Made by a program: the position numbers and the translations under genes. From Deltaproteobacteria bacterium (GTDB taxonomy: Bacteria; Desulfobacterota; Syntrophia; Syntrophales; UBA2192): 49,716 bases of DNA. Positions 5,710-13,907 of this stretch are shown here, one piece after another. The stretch spans positions 1 to 49,716 of the forward strand of contig JAAYEC010000054.1 in NCBI GenBank assembly GCA_012728915.1, read 5' to 3'. The notes beneath the pieces were generated by a model. It worked only from the letters and a program-made list of their open reading frames with translations. It had not been told where the DNA came from and ran no database searches. Each line of letters opens with the position of its first letter. The stretch's first letter is position 1.

Positions 5710-8019
5710 TCATTTTTTTCTCCACGTCGTCCCTGCGGGCGTGTCTTTTATTTCCACCCCCATCGCCAGCAGCCGGTCGCGGATCTCGTCGGCCTCCCTC
5801 CACTTCTTCCCCCTCCGGAGTTCGTTGCGCAGGTCGAGCAGGCGCCGCGCCTCGTCGTCGATCCGGTCCTCCTCGAAGTCCATGACGGCCAGCACCGAGT
5901 CGATCGACCGGAGAACCTCGAGGACCCTGTCGCGTTCCTTGCCCGTGAAGGCGTTGCGCGCCAAGGGGGCGCTGACCCGCTTGACGAAGGCGAACAGAAC
6001 GGCCAGCGCCGCCGAGATGTTCAGATCGTCGTCCATGGCCTCGGCAAACCCCTGCCGCAGGTCGTAGACGAACTGGTCCGTGTCGGGGCAGCCGGCGCCC
6101 GGCGTGAAGTGAATGAGGCGCTGGACGAACTCGTTGAGCTTTTCGACCGTGTTTCTCGCCGTCTCCATGGCGCCCGGCGAGAAATTCAGCGGCTTGCGGT
6201 AATGCGACGAGAGCAGGAAGTACCGGATCTCGCTGCCCCGGTAGCCCTGCTTCTCCAGATCCGCCACCGTGAGGATGTTGCCCAGGGAGCGGGACATCTT
6301 CTTGCCCTCGACCATCACGAGGTCCGTGTTGACCCAGTAGTTGGCGGGCGGCCTGCCCGTGAGGGCCTTGCCGATGGCCAGGACGTTCTCGCAGTGCGGG
6401 AAAACGATGTCGGAGCCGCTGGCGTGGATGTCGAAGGCGTCGCCCAGCATCTTCATGGACAGGGCCGCGCAGGCCAAATGCCAGCTCGGCCGCACGTTGC
6501 CCCAGCGGGTCTTGTAGTAGATCCCTTTCTTGAGTTCGGCGAGCGTCGAGCGTTTGAGCAGCGTGAAGTCCACGGAGCTGTCCTTTTCGTACTCGTCGCT
6601 CTCCTGGGTCTTGCCGGGTTTCACCTTGCCGGGATCCACGTTGGAGAGCTTTCCGTAGTCCTCGAGCTTCGAGATGTCGAAGTAGACCGAGCGGAGCTTC
6701 TCGTAGGCGTAGCCCTTCTCGACGAGTTTCTCGACGATGCCCAACATCGCCTCCACATTTTCCCGCGCGCCCGGGTAAGAGGTGTCCCGGCTGATCCGGA
6801 GGGTTCCCGCTTCCCGCAGGAATTCGTCCAGGGCCCGTTTCGTGACGTCGCCGTGCTCGAGCCCCGTGCGTTCCGCCTCGGCGATGGTCTTGTCCGTCAG
6901 ATCGACGATGTTGATGGTGTGCCGGACCCGGTAGCCCTTCATTCGCAGATACCGGGCAATGAGGTCCGAGACGGCGAAGCGCCTGTAACTGCCGAGGTGC
7001 GGCACAAGGTGGACAGAGGGTCCGGTGGAGGTCATCCGGACTTCGTCGGCGCGCAGGGGCTGGAAGAACTCCTTCTGCCTCGTACGGATGTCGTAAAAGC
7101 GAAGCGTCGATTTTTCCTTGTCGGCAAAGAGCTCCGTCGACAGGTAGCGCTCGGCGCTGTCGGGAAGGACGACGACGATGAGCCCCTCGCTGAGCTCCTT
7201 CGCCTTCTCGACGGCGACATGCATGGCCGCGCCGCAGCTCATCCCGGAGAAGATGCCCTCTTCGCGCAGCAGCCGGCGGGCCATCTCGTAGGCGTCCTCG
7301 TCAAGAATGTTGACCTTCTCGTCGAGGAGGCTGCGGTCGAAGATCCCCGGCCGGTAGGACTCTTTCATGTTCTTGAGGCCCTGGATCCTGTGCCCCATGT
7401 ACGGCTCGACGCCGACGATCCGGATCGCCGGGTTGTACTCCTTGAGACGCCTGGCGCAGCCCATGGCCGTCCCGGAGGTGCCGAGAGCGGCGACGAACAT
7501 GGTGATCTCCCCACCGGTCTGCTCCCAGATTTCCACGGCCGTGCCGTGATAGTGCGCGGCGATGTTGTCCTCGTTGTTGAACTGGTCGACGAGAAAATAC
7601 CTGTCCGGATTTTCGCGCTTGATCGCGTAGGCTTCCTCGATGGCCCCGTCCGTCCCGAGCGCGGCGGGGGTGAAGCGGAGTTCCGCGCCGAGGGCCTTGA
7701 GGATCTTCTTGCGTTCGTCACTGGCCGATTCGGGTAGGGTGAGGCACAGGCGGTAGCCTTTGGCGGCGGCCACCAGGGCAAGCCCGATCCCGGTGTTGCC
7801 GCTCGTCGCCTCGAGGATGACCTTGTCGCGGGTGAGCTCGCCCCGCTCCTCGGCCCGCTTGATCATGTACAGGGACGGCCGGTCCTTCACGGAGCCTCCC
7901 GGGTTGAAGCTCTCGAGCTTCGCGAAGATCCTGACGCCGGGATTCGGGTTGAGCTTGCGGATCTCGACGAGCGGCGTGTTGCCGATCGTCTCGAGAACCC
8001 CTGCGAATCGTCCTTTCAT
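5710..8019 (-). CDS. Fused cysteine synthase and cysteinyl-tRNA synthetase-like protein
   Basis: 769 aa. Residues 1-300 are a PLP-dependent cysteine synthase/CBS-family domain: TIGNTPLV, the PLP lysine K45 in NPGGSVKDR, TSGNTG at 72-77, and GTSGTAMG at 180-187. Residues from about 304 to the end are a class I cysteinyl-tRNA synthetase: the HIGH-like motif HLGS at 341-344, SVDFTLLK near 482, RPSWHLACAAL near 510 and KMSRS at 574-578. In ordinary CysRS the zinc is held by C, C, H and E; here the first cysteine is T332, C517 and H542 are kept, and the glutamate position appears to be V546 with a new C543 beside the histidine. It may couple cysteine formation to its use, or the second domain may have lost aminoacylation. 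I chose the ATG at 8019 because it follows AGAGGGGGA and opens the CysK domain; the 25 upstream codons are repeat sequence. Confidence 0.9.
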   Translation of the reverse strand: MKGRFAGVLETIGNTPLVEIRKLNPNPGVRIFAKLESFNPGGSVKDRPSLYMIKRAEERGELTRDKVILEATSGNTGIGLALVAAAKGYRLCLTLPESASDERKKILKALGAELRFTPAALGTDGAIEEAYAIKRENPDRYFLVDQFNNEDNIAAHYHGTAVEIWEQTGGEITMFVAALGTSGTAMGCARRLKEYNPAIRIVGVEPYMGHRIQGLKNMKESYRPGIFDRSLLDEKVNILDEDAYEMARRLLREEGIFSGMSCGAAMHVAVEKAKELSEGLIVVVLPDSAERYLSTELFADKEKSTLRFYDIRTRQKEFFQPLRADEVRMTSTGPSVHLVPHLGSYRRFAVSDLIARYLRMKGYRVRHTINIVDLTDKTIAEAERTGLEHGDVTKRALDEFLREAGTLRISRDTSYPGARENVEAMLGIVEKLVEKGYAYEKLRSVYFDISKLEDYGKLSNVDPGKVKPGKTQESDEYEKDSSVDFTLLKRSTLAELKKGIYYKTRWGNVRPSWHLACAALSMKMLGDAFDIHASGSDIVFPHCENVLAIGKALTGRPPANYWVNTDLVMVEGKKMSRSLGNILTVADLEKQGYRGSEIRYFLLSSHYRKPLNFSPGAMETARNTVEKLNEFVQRLIHFTPGAGCPDTDQFVYDLRQGFAEAMDDDLNISAALAVLFAFVKRVSAPLARNAFTGKERDRVLEVLRSIDSVLAVMDFEEDRIDDEARRLLDLRNELRRGKKWREADEIRDRLLAMGVEIKDTPAGTTWRKK

Positions 8020-8038
8020 GTCCCCCTCTTTAAAAAAT

Positions 8039-8134
8039 GAAGGTAAGAGGTTGAGAGGGTGAGAAAGTGGAAACGCTTTTGCGTTCCCGTCCACTTCTTA
8101 CCTTCTTACCCTCTCACCTTCTTACCTTCTTGCC
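8039..8134. repeat. Octamer inverted array
   Basis: The 5' arm (8039-8070) has GAAGGTAA/GAGGTTGA-like units; the 3' arm (8091-8134) has at least five CTTACCTT/CTCACCTT-like units in regular 8-base register. It sits between the DUF1178 gene and the fusion gene, both on the minus strand. Confidence 0.8.
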
Positions 8135-8141
8135 GGCGGCG

Positions 8142-8561
8142 CTAGCTGTCGAACTTCGGCACGGGTATTTTCATGAACTCCACGCCCTCTTCGCGCAGCG
8201 CGTCCTCCTCCCTGCCGGTCGTGACTCCCCGGATGTTCCTCTTCTCTTCCTCCCCCCGGTGGATCTTCAGGGCAACCTCGGCGAACCGTTCGCCCACGTC
8301 GTCGAAATTCTTCGTCACAAAATCATTGATCATCGCCAGCATTTTCATCGGAGAGAGATCGCCGAGGCCCGCCTTGCGTTCCCCGGGCTCGCGGCTCTTG
8401 CCCATGACGGCGATCGAGGAGGGAACCATCGCCACGTCCGAACTCCCACAGAGCGGGCAGGTGATGAGCTTCCCGGCCCTCTGCTCCTCGAAAGCGGCCA
8501 GGTCCTTGAACCAGCCCTCGAACTTGTGCTGTTTTCCGCATTTGAGATCGTAGATGATCAC
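8142..8561 (-). CDS. DUF1178 family protein
   Basis: 139 aa. The start MIIYDLKCGKQHKFEGWF, the FEEQRAGKLITCPLCGSSDV segment and the KGAL-type conserved middle are characteristic of DUF1178. Two cysteine pairs (C8 alone and CPLC) hint at a metal site. The family has no assigned function. Cytoplasmic. It lies upstream of the fusion gene on the same strand, separated by an octamer array. Confidence 0.85.
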   Translation of the reverse strand: MIIYDLKCGKQHKFEGWFKDLAAFEEQRAGKLITCPLCGSSDVAMVPSSIAVMGKSREPGERKAGLGDLSPMKMLAMINDFVTKNFDDVGERFAEVALKIHRGEEEKRNIRGVTTGREEDALREEGVEFMKIPVPKFDS

Positions 8562-8686
8562 GACGCCCTCTCTGCTGCAGGCTCGCCCGGCTAGCCGACC
8601 CGGTCCCGGATTTCACGGCAACCTCCGGCACGTCTTCCGGTAGGCCCTCCTCATCGGCTCCTACAAGGCTTAGTAACAAAAAATAA

Positions 8687-8715
8687 TGGACTTTTAAAGA
8701 CAAATTATATATCTT
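8687..8715 (+). promoter_or_regulatory. Promoter of tRNA-Pro
   Basis: TGGACT (8687-8692), a 17-base spacer and TATCTT (8710-8715) in an AT-rich stretch end 8 bases before the tRNA. The start of transcription would fall almost at the mature 5' end. Confidence 0.5.
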
Positions 8716-8723
8716 TGCGGCGT

Positions 8724-8800
8724 CGGGATGTGGCCCAGCCTGGTAGGGCACTGCGTTCGGGACGCAGGAGTCGCGCGTTCGAATCGCGCCATCCCGACCA
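8724..8800 (+). tRNA. tRNA-Pro (anticodon CGG)
   Basis: 77 bases forming a full cloverleaf: acceptor stem CGGGATG with CATCCCG, anticodon stem CTGCG/CGCAG around the loop TTCGGGA with anticodon CGG, T arm GCGCG-TTCGAAT-CGCGC, and an encoded 3' CCA. It reads proline codon CCG. A run of six T follows directly. Confidence 0.95.
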
Positions 8801-8817
8801 TTTTTTGGGCCTACGGG

Positions 8818-8852
8818 AAAAGCCCCGGCTCCTTCCGGAGTCCGGGGCTTTT
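8818..8852. terminator. Bidirectional terminator between tRNA-Pro and pilC
   Basis: AAAAGCCCCGG (8818-8828) pairs with CCGGGGCTTTT (8842-8852), with an additional CTCC/GGAG inner stem. The flanking A and T runs allow termination of both the tRNA (plus) and pilC (minus). Confidence 0.85.
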
Positions 8853-8866
8853 CTTCAGTCCTTGAT

Positions 8867-8887
8867 CAGCCTTTAGCCTGCTGCCTG
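8867..8887. repeat. Short heptamer array, pyrimidine arm
   Basis: Three 7-base units (CAGCCTT, TAGCCTG, CTGCCTG) lie between the terminator and the pilC stop codon at 8890. Confidence 0.55.
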
Positions 8888-8889
8888 TT

Positions 8890-10095
8890 TTATCCGACAA
8901 TCGAGCCGATCTGGAAGATCGGCAAGTACATCGCCACGATCATGCCGCCGACGACGCCGCCGAGGAAGACCATGAGCAAGGGCTCGAGCATGGACGTCAT
9001 GGAGGCCACGGCCGTCTCGACCTCGTCATCGTAGAAATCGGCAATCTTGGTCAGCATGGAGTCGAGAGAACCCGTCGCCTCGCCGACGGCGATCATCTGG
9101 ACCACCATGGGCGGGAAGACGGTCGTGGCCGCAAGGGGCTCGGCGATCGTCTTGCCCTCGCTGATGTTCTTCCGGGTTTCCATGAGGGCCTTCTCGATGA
9201 TCTTGTTGCCGGCCGTGCGGCTCGTGATCTCGAGCCCGTCGAGGATGGGCACGCCGCTGGAGATCATGGTCGAAAGGGTTCGCGTGAACTTCGCGATGGC
9301 CACCCTCCGCATCAGGGGCCCGATCACCGGGGGCTTGAGGACCATGCGGTCGAACAGGTAGCGCCCCTTGTCCGTCTGGTAGAATTTGACCAGGGCCACG
9401 ACGGCAACGATCATGGCGCCGACGATGTAGAGGGAATTGTTCGAGACGAAGCTGCTCAGGTCGATGAGGGACTGCGTCAGCAGCGGAAGCTCCCGGCCCA
9501 TGCCTGCAAAGATGCCCTGGAAGACGGGAACGACCTTGACCAGCAGCAGGGTAATGACGGCACACGAAACGAACAGGACGACGGCCGGGTACGTCATGGC
9601 CCCCTTGACCTTCCGCTTCAGCTTCATGGCCTTTTCCAGGTACGTGGCCAGGCGGTTCAGAATCGTGTCCAGGATGCCGCCGGCTTCGCCTGCGGCGATC
9701 ATGTTGATGAACAGATCGTCGAAGACCTTCGGGTACTTCTTCAGGGCATCGGTGAGAGTCGACCCGCCCTCGATGTCCTCCTTGATGTTCCGGATGATCC
9801 GGGCAAAGGCCTTGTTCTGCTCCTGGGAGGCCAGGATGTCGAGGCACTGGATGAGCGGAAGACCCGCGCTGATCATCGTGGAGAACTGGCGGGAGAAGAT
9901 GACCACGTCTTTGCCCTTGACGGACCCCCGCATGGGGAGCAGCTCCAGCAGATCCTTCGGCTTCTCCTTGACCCTTGCCGGTTTGAGGCCCTGCCTGCGG
10001 AGCTGCGCGCGGACGGCAGCCTCGTTGACGGCTTCCGTCTCGCCTTTTTTCATTTCGCCGGACCTTCCCTGGGCTACCCAGACATAGACTGCCAT
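8890..10095 (-). CDS. pilC: Type IV pilus / type II secretion inner-membrane protein PilC
   Basis: 401 aa, typical for PilC/GspF. The N-terminal cap AVYVWVAQGRSGEMKKG is followed by two copies of the T2SSF domain: first copy around FSRQFSTMISAGLPLIQCL and AAGEAGGILDTIL, second around FTRTLSTMISSGVPILDGL and AVGEATGSLDSML. Three membrane segments are visible (about 170-195, 220-245, 375-400). It is the inner-membrane platform that couples the assembly ATPase to pilin. No pilB, pilT or pilin genes are nearby. ATG 10095 was chosen because it follows GAGGAGAAGG and matches the family start; the longer frame upstream is not conserved in character. Confidence 0.92.
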   Translation of the reverse strand: MAVYVWVAQGRSGEMKKGETEAVNEAAVRAQLRRQGLKPARVKEKPKDLLELLPMRGSVKGKDVVIFSRQFSTMISAGLPLIQCLDILASQEQNKAFARIIRNIKEDIEGGSTLTDALKKYPKVFDDLFINMIAAGEAGGILDTILNRLATYLEKAMKLKRKVKGAMTYPAVVLFVSCAVITLLLVKVVPVFQGIFAGMGRELPLLTQSLIDLSSFVSNNSLYIVGAMIVAVVALVKFYQTDKGRYLFDRMVLKPPVIGPLMRRVAIAKFTRTLSTMISSGVPILDGLEITSRTAGNKIIEKALMETRKNISEGKTIAEPLAATTVFPPMVVQMIAVGEATGSLDSMLTKIADFYDDEVETAVASMTSMLEPLLMVFLGGVVGGMIVAMYLPIFQIGSIVG

Positions 10096-10228
10096 GTTCC
10101 TTCTCCTCGCTCGATCCGCTTTTCCCTCAGGATGTCGAAGAAGTCCCGCCTCGACAGGGGCTCCGAAACCAGACCCGCGGCACACGCGCCTCCGCCCTTC
10201 TTAAATGATCGGCATCCCCCCGGATTTC

Positions 10229-10257
10229 TTTATACCGATGTACCGATCGCAACAAAA
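10229..10257 (-). promoter_or_regulatory. Possible pilC promoter in the 10096-10447 gap
   Basis: On the minus strand TATAAA (10229-10234) lies 15-17 bases from TTGTTG/TTTTGT (10250-10257), within an AT-rich patch of an otherwise GC-rich gap, leaving a leader of roughly 125 bases before the pilC ATG. The rest of this 352-base gap holds the array at 10334-10428 and nothing else recognisable. Confidence 0.35.
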
Positions 10258-10333
10258 GCAAGAGGCATGCCGCAAAACAAAGCAAAATCGGTGCCATGGA
10301 GTGGGACGGACGACTCGCAGGGGGCAGAGGAAT

Positions 10334-10428
10334 GAGAAGGCAAGAAGGTCGGGGAGTCGGAGCGTAAGCGCTGGGCCCGGGCTTGTCGAGCGTTCATGCC
10401 CTTCCGCCTTCTTCCTGCCTTCTCTTGC
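10334..10428. repeat. Octamer inverted array downstream of rlmB
   Basis: The 5' arm (10334-10360) has GAAGGCAA/GAAGGTCG-like units and the 3' arm (10394-10428) CTTCCGCC/TTCTTCCTGCCTTC-like sequence in an 8-base register. It lies after the rlmB stop on the minus strand. Confidence 0.6.
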
Positions 10429-10447
10429 AGGCGGGATGCCGGCCCGT

Positions 10448-11185
10448 TCAACGGGGGGCGGATTGACGGCGGATCTCGTGCAGGACGATGCCGGCGGCTA
10501 CGGACACGTTGAGCGAATCGACCTTGCCGAAAAGCGGGATGGAAAGAAGGACGTCGCAATGCTTCCGGACGAGCGGCCTCAACCCCTTCCCCTCGCTTCC
10601 CATGACGAGACCGATGTCGCCTTCAAAGCGCGCCGATTCCAGTCGGGTGTCCGCCACGGCATCGGCTCCATAGACCCAGAACCCTTTCTCTTTCAGAAAG
10701 TCGATGGCCTGCGTGAGGTTCACGACCCGGGCGACCGGGACGTGGGCGGCGGCGCCGGCCGAGGCCTTGATCACGGCGGGTGTCACGGCGGCGGCGCGGT
10801 CCCGGGGGATGACCACCCCTCCGGCGCCGAAGCAGTGAGCCGACCGGATCAGGGAGCCCAGATTCTGCGGGTCTTCGATCCCGTCGAGCAAGAGGACCAG
10901 GCCGCCCGCAAAGGCGGGATGGCGGTTGGCGGCGACGGTCTCGAGGTCTGCATAGGCATATTCCCCGCAGAGGCAGAGGATGCCCTGGTGGGCTGACGTG
11001 CCCGCCTGGCGGTCCAGGGCCTCGCGCCTTCGGGTCTCCACCGGCACGCCCCGGGCCGCGGCCAGCTCGAGGATCCGCTTCAGATCGTCGCCGCGGCGTC
11101 CCTCGGCAATCACGAGTCTGCGCACATCGGCGCCCTCGCACCCGAGGATTTCCGAGACGGGGTTGATGCCATATAGGATCTGCAT
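10448..11185 (-). CDS. rlmB: 23S rRNA 2'-O-ribose methyltransferase RlmB
   Basis: 245 aa. An N-terminal SpoU substrate-binding domain (IYGINPVSEIL) leads to the knotted SPOUT methyltransferase domain with all three motifs: LDGIEDPQNLGSLIRSA, GLVMGSEGKGL and IPLFGKVDSLNVSVAAGI. RlmB methylates the ribose of G2251 (E. coli numbering) in the 23S P loop. It is the last gene of the minus-strand run that starts with the decarboxylase-like gene near 16.65 kb, although a hairpin separates it from pyrF. Confidence 0.92.
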   Translation of the reverse strand: MQILYGINPVSEILGCEGADVRRLVIAEGRRGDDLKRILELAAARGVPVETRRREALDRQAGTSAHQGILCLCGEYAYADLETVAANRHPAFAGGLVLLLDGIEDPQNLGSLIRSAHCFGAGGVVIPRDRAAAVTPAVIKASAGAAAHVPVARVVNLTQAIDFLKEKGFWVYGADAVADTRLESARFEGDIGLVMGSEGKGLRPLVRKHCDVLLSIPLFGKVDSLNVSVAAGIVLHEIRRQSAPR

Positions 11186-11190
11186 ATCAG

Positions 11191-11224
11191 AATGGCGGAT
11201 GGCTTAGGGCAAAGGGCTAATGGC
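11191..11224. repeat. Heptamer array, purine arm, upstream of rlmB
   Basis: About five degenerate 7-base units of the GGCTTAG/AAGGGCTAATGG type fill the stretch beside the rlmB start. Further right, 11261-11279 has two GA-N-AGACC units of a 9-base period, related to the nonamer array at 14442. Confidence 0.55.
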
Positions 11225-11237
11225 AGCTTCGGAGAAT

Positions 11238-11256
11238 GCGGCTCCGCAGGAGCCGC
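11238..11256. other. Perfect 8-bp hairpin between pyrF and rlmB
   Basis: GCGGCTCC (11238-11245) and GGAGCCGC (11249-11256) flank a 3-base loop. No T tract follows on either strand, so it could be an attenuating or processing hairpin within the minus-strand transcript rather than a full terminator. Confidence 0.5.
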
Positions 11257-11281
11257 GACGGATCAGACCGAATAGACCGTA

Positions 11282-12034
11282 TTACTTCCGGTCCGCCAAT
11301 CCCAGGGCGATCTCCTCGACGATCCGGTCGGCCGCCTCGACGGGGTCCTTTGCCAGGCGTATGGGGCGCCCGACGACAATGTAGTCGGCGCCGTTACGGA
11401 TCGCCCCGCGGGGGGTGTCGATCCGTTTCTGGTCGTCTTTTTCCACCTCGCCGCCGCCCGGGCGGATGCCGGGCGTCACGATGGCGAAGTCGGGCCCGCA
11501 GGCCTTCCGAATGGAATGGATATCCTGGGGGGAGGCCACCACCCCGCCCACGCCGGCCCGGTGCGCCCCGGCGGCGAGATGGGCCGCCAGCGACCGGGTC
11601 GTCCGCGGGATGCCGAGATCGGCGAGATCCCCGTCGTTGAGACTCGTCAGCACCGTCACGGCCAGGACCAGGGGTTTCTCCACGCCGGCCTCGCGCGCCG
11701 CCCGCGCCACGGACTGGACGGTCTTCTCCATCATCTCCCGGCCGCCGAGGGCGTGAAGGTTGAACATGGCGACCCCGAGCTTGACGGCCCCCTCGGCGGC
11801 CTTTGCCACCGTGTTGGGGATGTCGTGAAACTTGAGGTCCAGAAAGACCCTCCCCCCGAGGCCCTGGATGCGGCGGACGATCTCGGGGCCGAAGTGCGTG
11901 AAGGCCTCCTTGCCGATCTTGTAGACCCCGACATGATCGCGCAGGCACTCGACCCACTGCAGGGTCTCATCGATGCCGTCGCCCATGTCGAGGGCAAAAA
12001 TGAGGCGTGAACGCGCGTCTCTATTCGGAGTCAT
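11282..12034 (-). CDS. pyrF: Orotidine 5'-phosphate decarboxylase
   Basis: 250 aa. Conserved segments are [22 protein letters not shown], the catalytic [10 protein letters not shown] with the Lys-Asp charge relay, [15 protein letters not shown] near the C-terminal phosphate-binding loop and YIVVGRPI. It makes UMP from OMP, the last step of pyrimidine synthesis. The ATG at 12034 overlaps the end of rpoZ by 14 bases and follows GGAGACGAGG, so translation is probably coupled to rpoZ. The insertion between strands is slightly longer than in E. coli PyrF but the fold is intact. Confidence 0.95.
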   Translation of the reverse strand: MTPNRDARSRLIFALDMGDGIDETLQWVECLRDHVGVYKIGKEAFTHFGPEIVRRIQGLGGRVFLDLKFHDIPNTVAKAAEGAVKLGVAMFNLHALGGREMMEKTVQSVARAAREAGVEKPLVLAVTVLTSLNDGDLADLGIPRTTRSLAAHLAAGAHRAGVGGVVASPQDIHSIRKACGPDFAIVTPGIRPGGGEVEKDDQKRIDTPRGAIRNGADYIVVGRPIRLAKDPVEAADRIVEEIALGLADRK

Positions 12035-12293
12035 CCTCGTCTCCGATGAATCCCATGTCGTCGCCGATCTGCCGTGCCTGCTCCTCGACCCTGTCCAGCA
12101 GCTCGGGATGGGAGTATCTCACCTTGCCCGCCGCCACCTCGCGAAGCGCCGTGACCACGGGCTTGTTGTCGCGGTGGTCCACCAGGGGCTGCGACCCCTT
12201 GAGCAGCTGGCGGGTCCGCTGGCCCGCCAGGATCACGAGGGCAAAGCGGTTTTTCGCATTCTTCAACGCGTCTTCAACGGTCACTCTTGCCAT
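12021..12293 (-). CDS. rpoZ: RNA polymerase omega subunit
   Basis: 90 aa. The start [30 protein letters not shown] is the omega signature, followed by [15 protein letters not shown]. Omega assists folding and assembly of the beta' subunit and carries part of the ppGpp site. It lies 2 bases after gmk and overlaps pyrF, in the common gmk-rpoZ order. Confidence 0.95.
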   Translation of the reverse strand: MARVTVEDALKNAKNRFALVILAGQRTRQLLKGSQPLVDHRDNKPVVTALREVAAGKVRYSHPELLDRVEEQARQIGDDMGFIGDEDDSE

Positions 12294-12295
12294 AT

Positions 12296-12928
12296 CTACA
12301 TACCTCCGGATCGCTCAAAGAACGGTTTTATCTTCTCCATCATCCGTTCCCGCCTGCACGCGGCCGCCAGGTATACGGCCCGCAGGCGGTCGATGGCCGC
12401 ATCCAGTTCGTCATTCACGATAATATAATCATACCACACGATCTCCCGAATCTCACGAAGCGCATTGTCGAAGCGCCTCCGGATCGTCTCTTCCGTCTCG
12501 GAGCCCCGACCCCGGAGGCGCCGCTCGAGCTCCCCGATGGAGGGAGGAACGATGAACACGAAGATGCCCCCCGGACAGGCCTTCTTCAGCGCGCGGGCCC
12601 CTCGGGTGTCCACGTCGAGCAGCAGGTCGTTCCCCCTGAGGGCCTCCTCCATGGCCTCGCGGGAGGTCCCGTAGAGCTTCCCGTAGTTCTCGGCCCACTC
12701 GACCAGGTCGCCGCGGCGGATCCGCTCGCGGAACTCGGCCTCGCAGACGAAGTGGTAATCCTCCCCATCGACCTCGGAGGGCCGCCGCGGCCGCGTCGTG
12801 AGGGAGACGGAAAAGCGGAGCCGCGGAAACATGGCACGCAGGGCCTTGCAGACGGAGGTCTTGCCTGACCCCGAGGGGCCCGTCACGGCGATCAATATCC
12901 CTTCCCCTTGCGGACGGCTACTCGACAT
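12296..12928 (-). CDS. gmk: Guanylate kinase
   Basis: 210 aa. The P loop is [13 protein letters not shown], then [22 protein letters not shown] and [14 protein letters not shown], which bind GMP, and [14 protein letters not shown]. It phosphorylates GMP to GDP with ATP. The start codon lies inside the last 11 bases of yicC, so the two are translationally coupled, and rpoZ follows after 2 bases. Confidence 0.96.
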   Translation of the reverse strand: MSSSRPQGEGILIAVTGPSGSGKTSVCKALRAMFPRLRFSVSLTTRPRRPSEVDGEDYHFVCEAEFRERIRRGDLVEWAENYGKLYGTSREAMEEALRGNDLLLDVDTRGARALKKACPGGIFVFIVPPSIGELERRLRGRGSETEETIRRRFDNALREIREIVWYDYIIVNDELDAAIDRLRAVYLAAACRRERMMEKIKPFFERSGGM

Positions 12929-13799
12929 TCTGGGCCTGTTCCCTCAGCTTGGCCAGTTCGCTCTTGAGTTCGATGACGTCCCGCGCGATGGCGATATCGT
13001 TGCTCTTCGAGCCGATCGTGTTGACCTCGCGGCCCATCTCCTGAAGCAGGAAATCGAGCTTGCGCCCGATGGCGTCGCCTCCCCTGAGCAGTTTTTCCAT
13101 CTGGCTGACGTGGCTCTCGAAGCGCACGATTTCCTCGGTGATGTCGCTCTTCTCGGCCAGCAGGGCCACTTCCTGGCTCAGCCGCACGGGGTCCATCTCG
13201 AGACCTTCCGTCAGCTCCCGGATCCGCTCCTGCAGACGCTGCTTGTATTCCAGGACGGTCTTCGGCGCCCGGGCCTTGGCCGATTCGAGGCAGCGCTTCA
13301 GGGTGTCGAGCCGTGCCAGGAAGTCCTTCTCGAGGATCTCGCCCTCGGTGCCGCGCATCCGGATGAGGGCGTCGAGGGCCCCGTCGAGGGTCTTCCGGAG
13401 CTCTCCCCAGGCCGCTGCCGGATCGAAGCGCGTCTCCGAGGGGACGTAGATCTCCTTGAAACGAGCCAGGGTCCCCAGCTCGACCCGGTCATCCAGGCCC
13501 AGCTCCTCCTTGATCCTGAGAAGAAGCGAGTGGTAATTCCGGAGCAGCGGCAGGTTCAGGCTGTACTGCACGCCGCTGTCTCCCCCGGATTCCGCGTCGG
13601 CCTGGACGCTCACCTCGATGCGGCCGCGGAAAATCCGCTCGCCCACCCGTTTCTTGATGTCCACCTCGAGCGAAGACAGCGCGTTGGGAAGTCGCGTGAT
13701 GATCTCGATGTAGCGGTGGTTGAGCGATTTGATCTCGACGATCCACTTGCGCCCATCGATCTGCGCCTCTGCCCTCCCGTAACCGGTCATGCTTAACAT
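12918..13799 (-). CDS. yicC: YicC family endoribonuclease-like protein
   Basis: 293 aa. The N-terminal MLSMTGYGRAE and EIKSLNHRYIEI motifs and the C-terminal HVSQMEKLLRGGDAIGRKLDFLLQEMGREVNTIGSKS are typical of the YicC family, which includes E. coli YicC, reported as an RNase acting with PNPase on RyhB. ATG 13799 is preceded by GGGAG at proper distance; upstream codons of the open frame belong to repeat. Forms the yicC-gmk-rpoZ-pyrF unit. Confidence 0.93.
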   Translation of the reverse strand: MLSMTGYGRAEAQIDGRKWIVEIKSLNHRYIEIITRLPNALSSLEVDIKKRVGERIFRGRIEVSVQADAESGGDSGVQYSLNLPLLRNYHSLLLRIKEELGLDDRVELGTLARFKEIYVPSETRFDPAAAWGELRKTLDGALDALIRMRGTEGEILEKDFLARLDTLKRCLESAKARAPKTVLEYKQRLQERIRELTEGLEMDPVRLSQEVALLAEKSDITEEIVRFESHVSQMEKLLRGGDAIGRKLDFLLQEMGREVNTIGSKSNDIAIARDVIELKSELAKLREQAQNVE

Positions 13800-13814
13800 A
13801 AAAACTCCCGGCGC

Positions 13815-13907
13815 ATGGCATAGGGCCAAGGGCTAAAGGTAAAGGAAGAAAATATTATTATAGCTTTTTGCTCTTTGCTCTTGCCCTTCGCCCTTTGCCT
13901 TTAGCCT
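13815..13907. repeat. Heptamer inverted array between DUF4416 gene and yicC
   Basis: 5' arm 13815-13845 (GGCATAG, GGCCAAG, GGCTAAA, GGTAAAG units) and 3' arm 13869-13907 (CTCTTTG, CCCTTCG, CCCTTTG, CCTTTAG units). The loop is AT-rich and on the minus strand contains TATAAT-like sequence that could help transcription of yicC. The stop codon of the DUF4416 gene (13901-13903) is supplied by a unit of the 3' arm. Confidence 0.75.
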
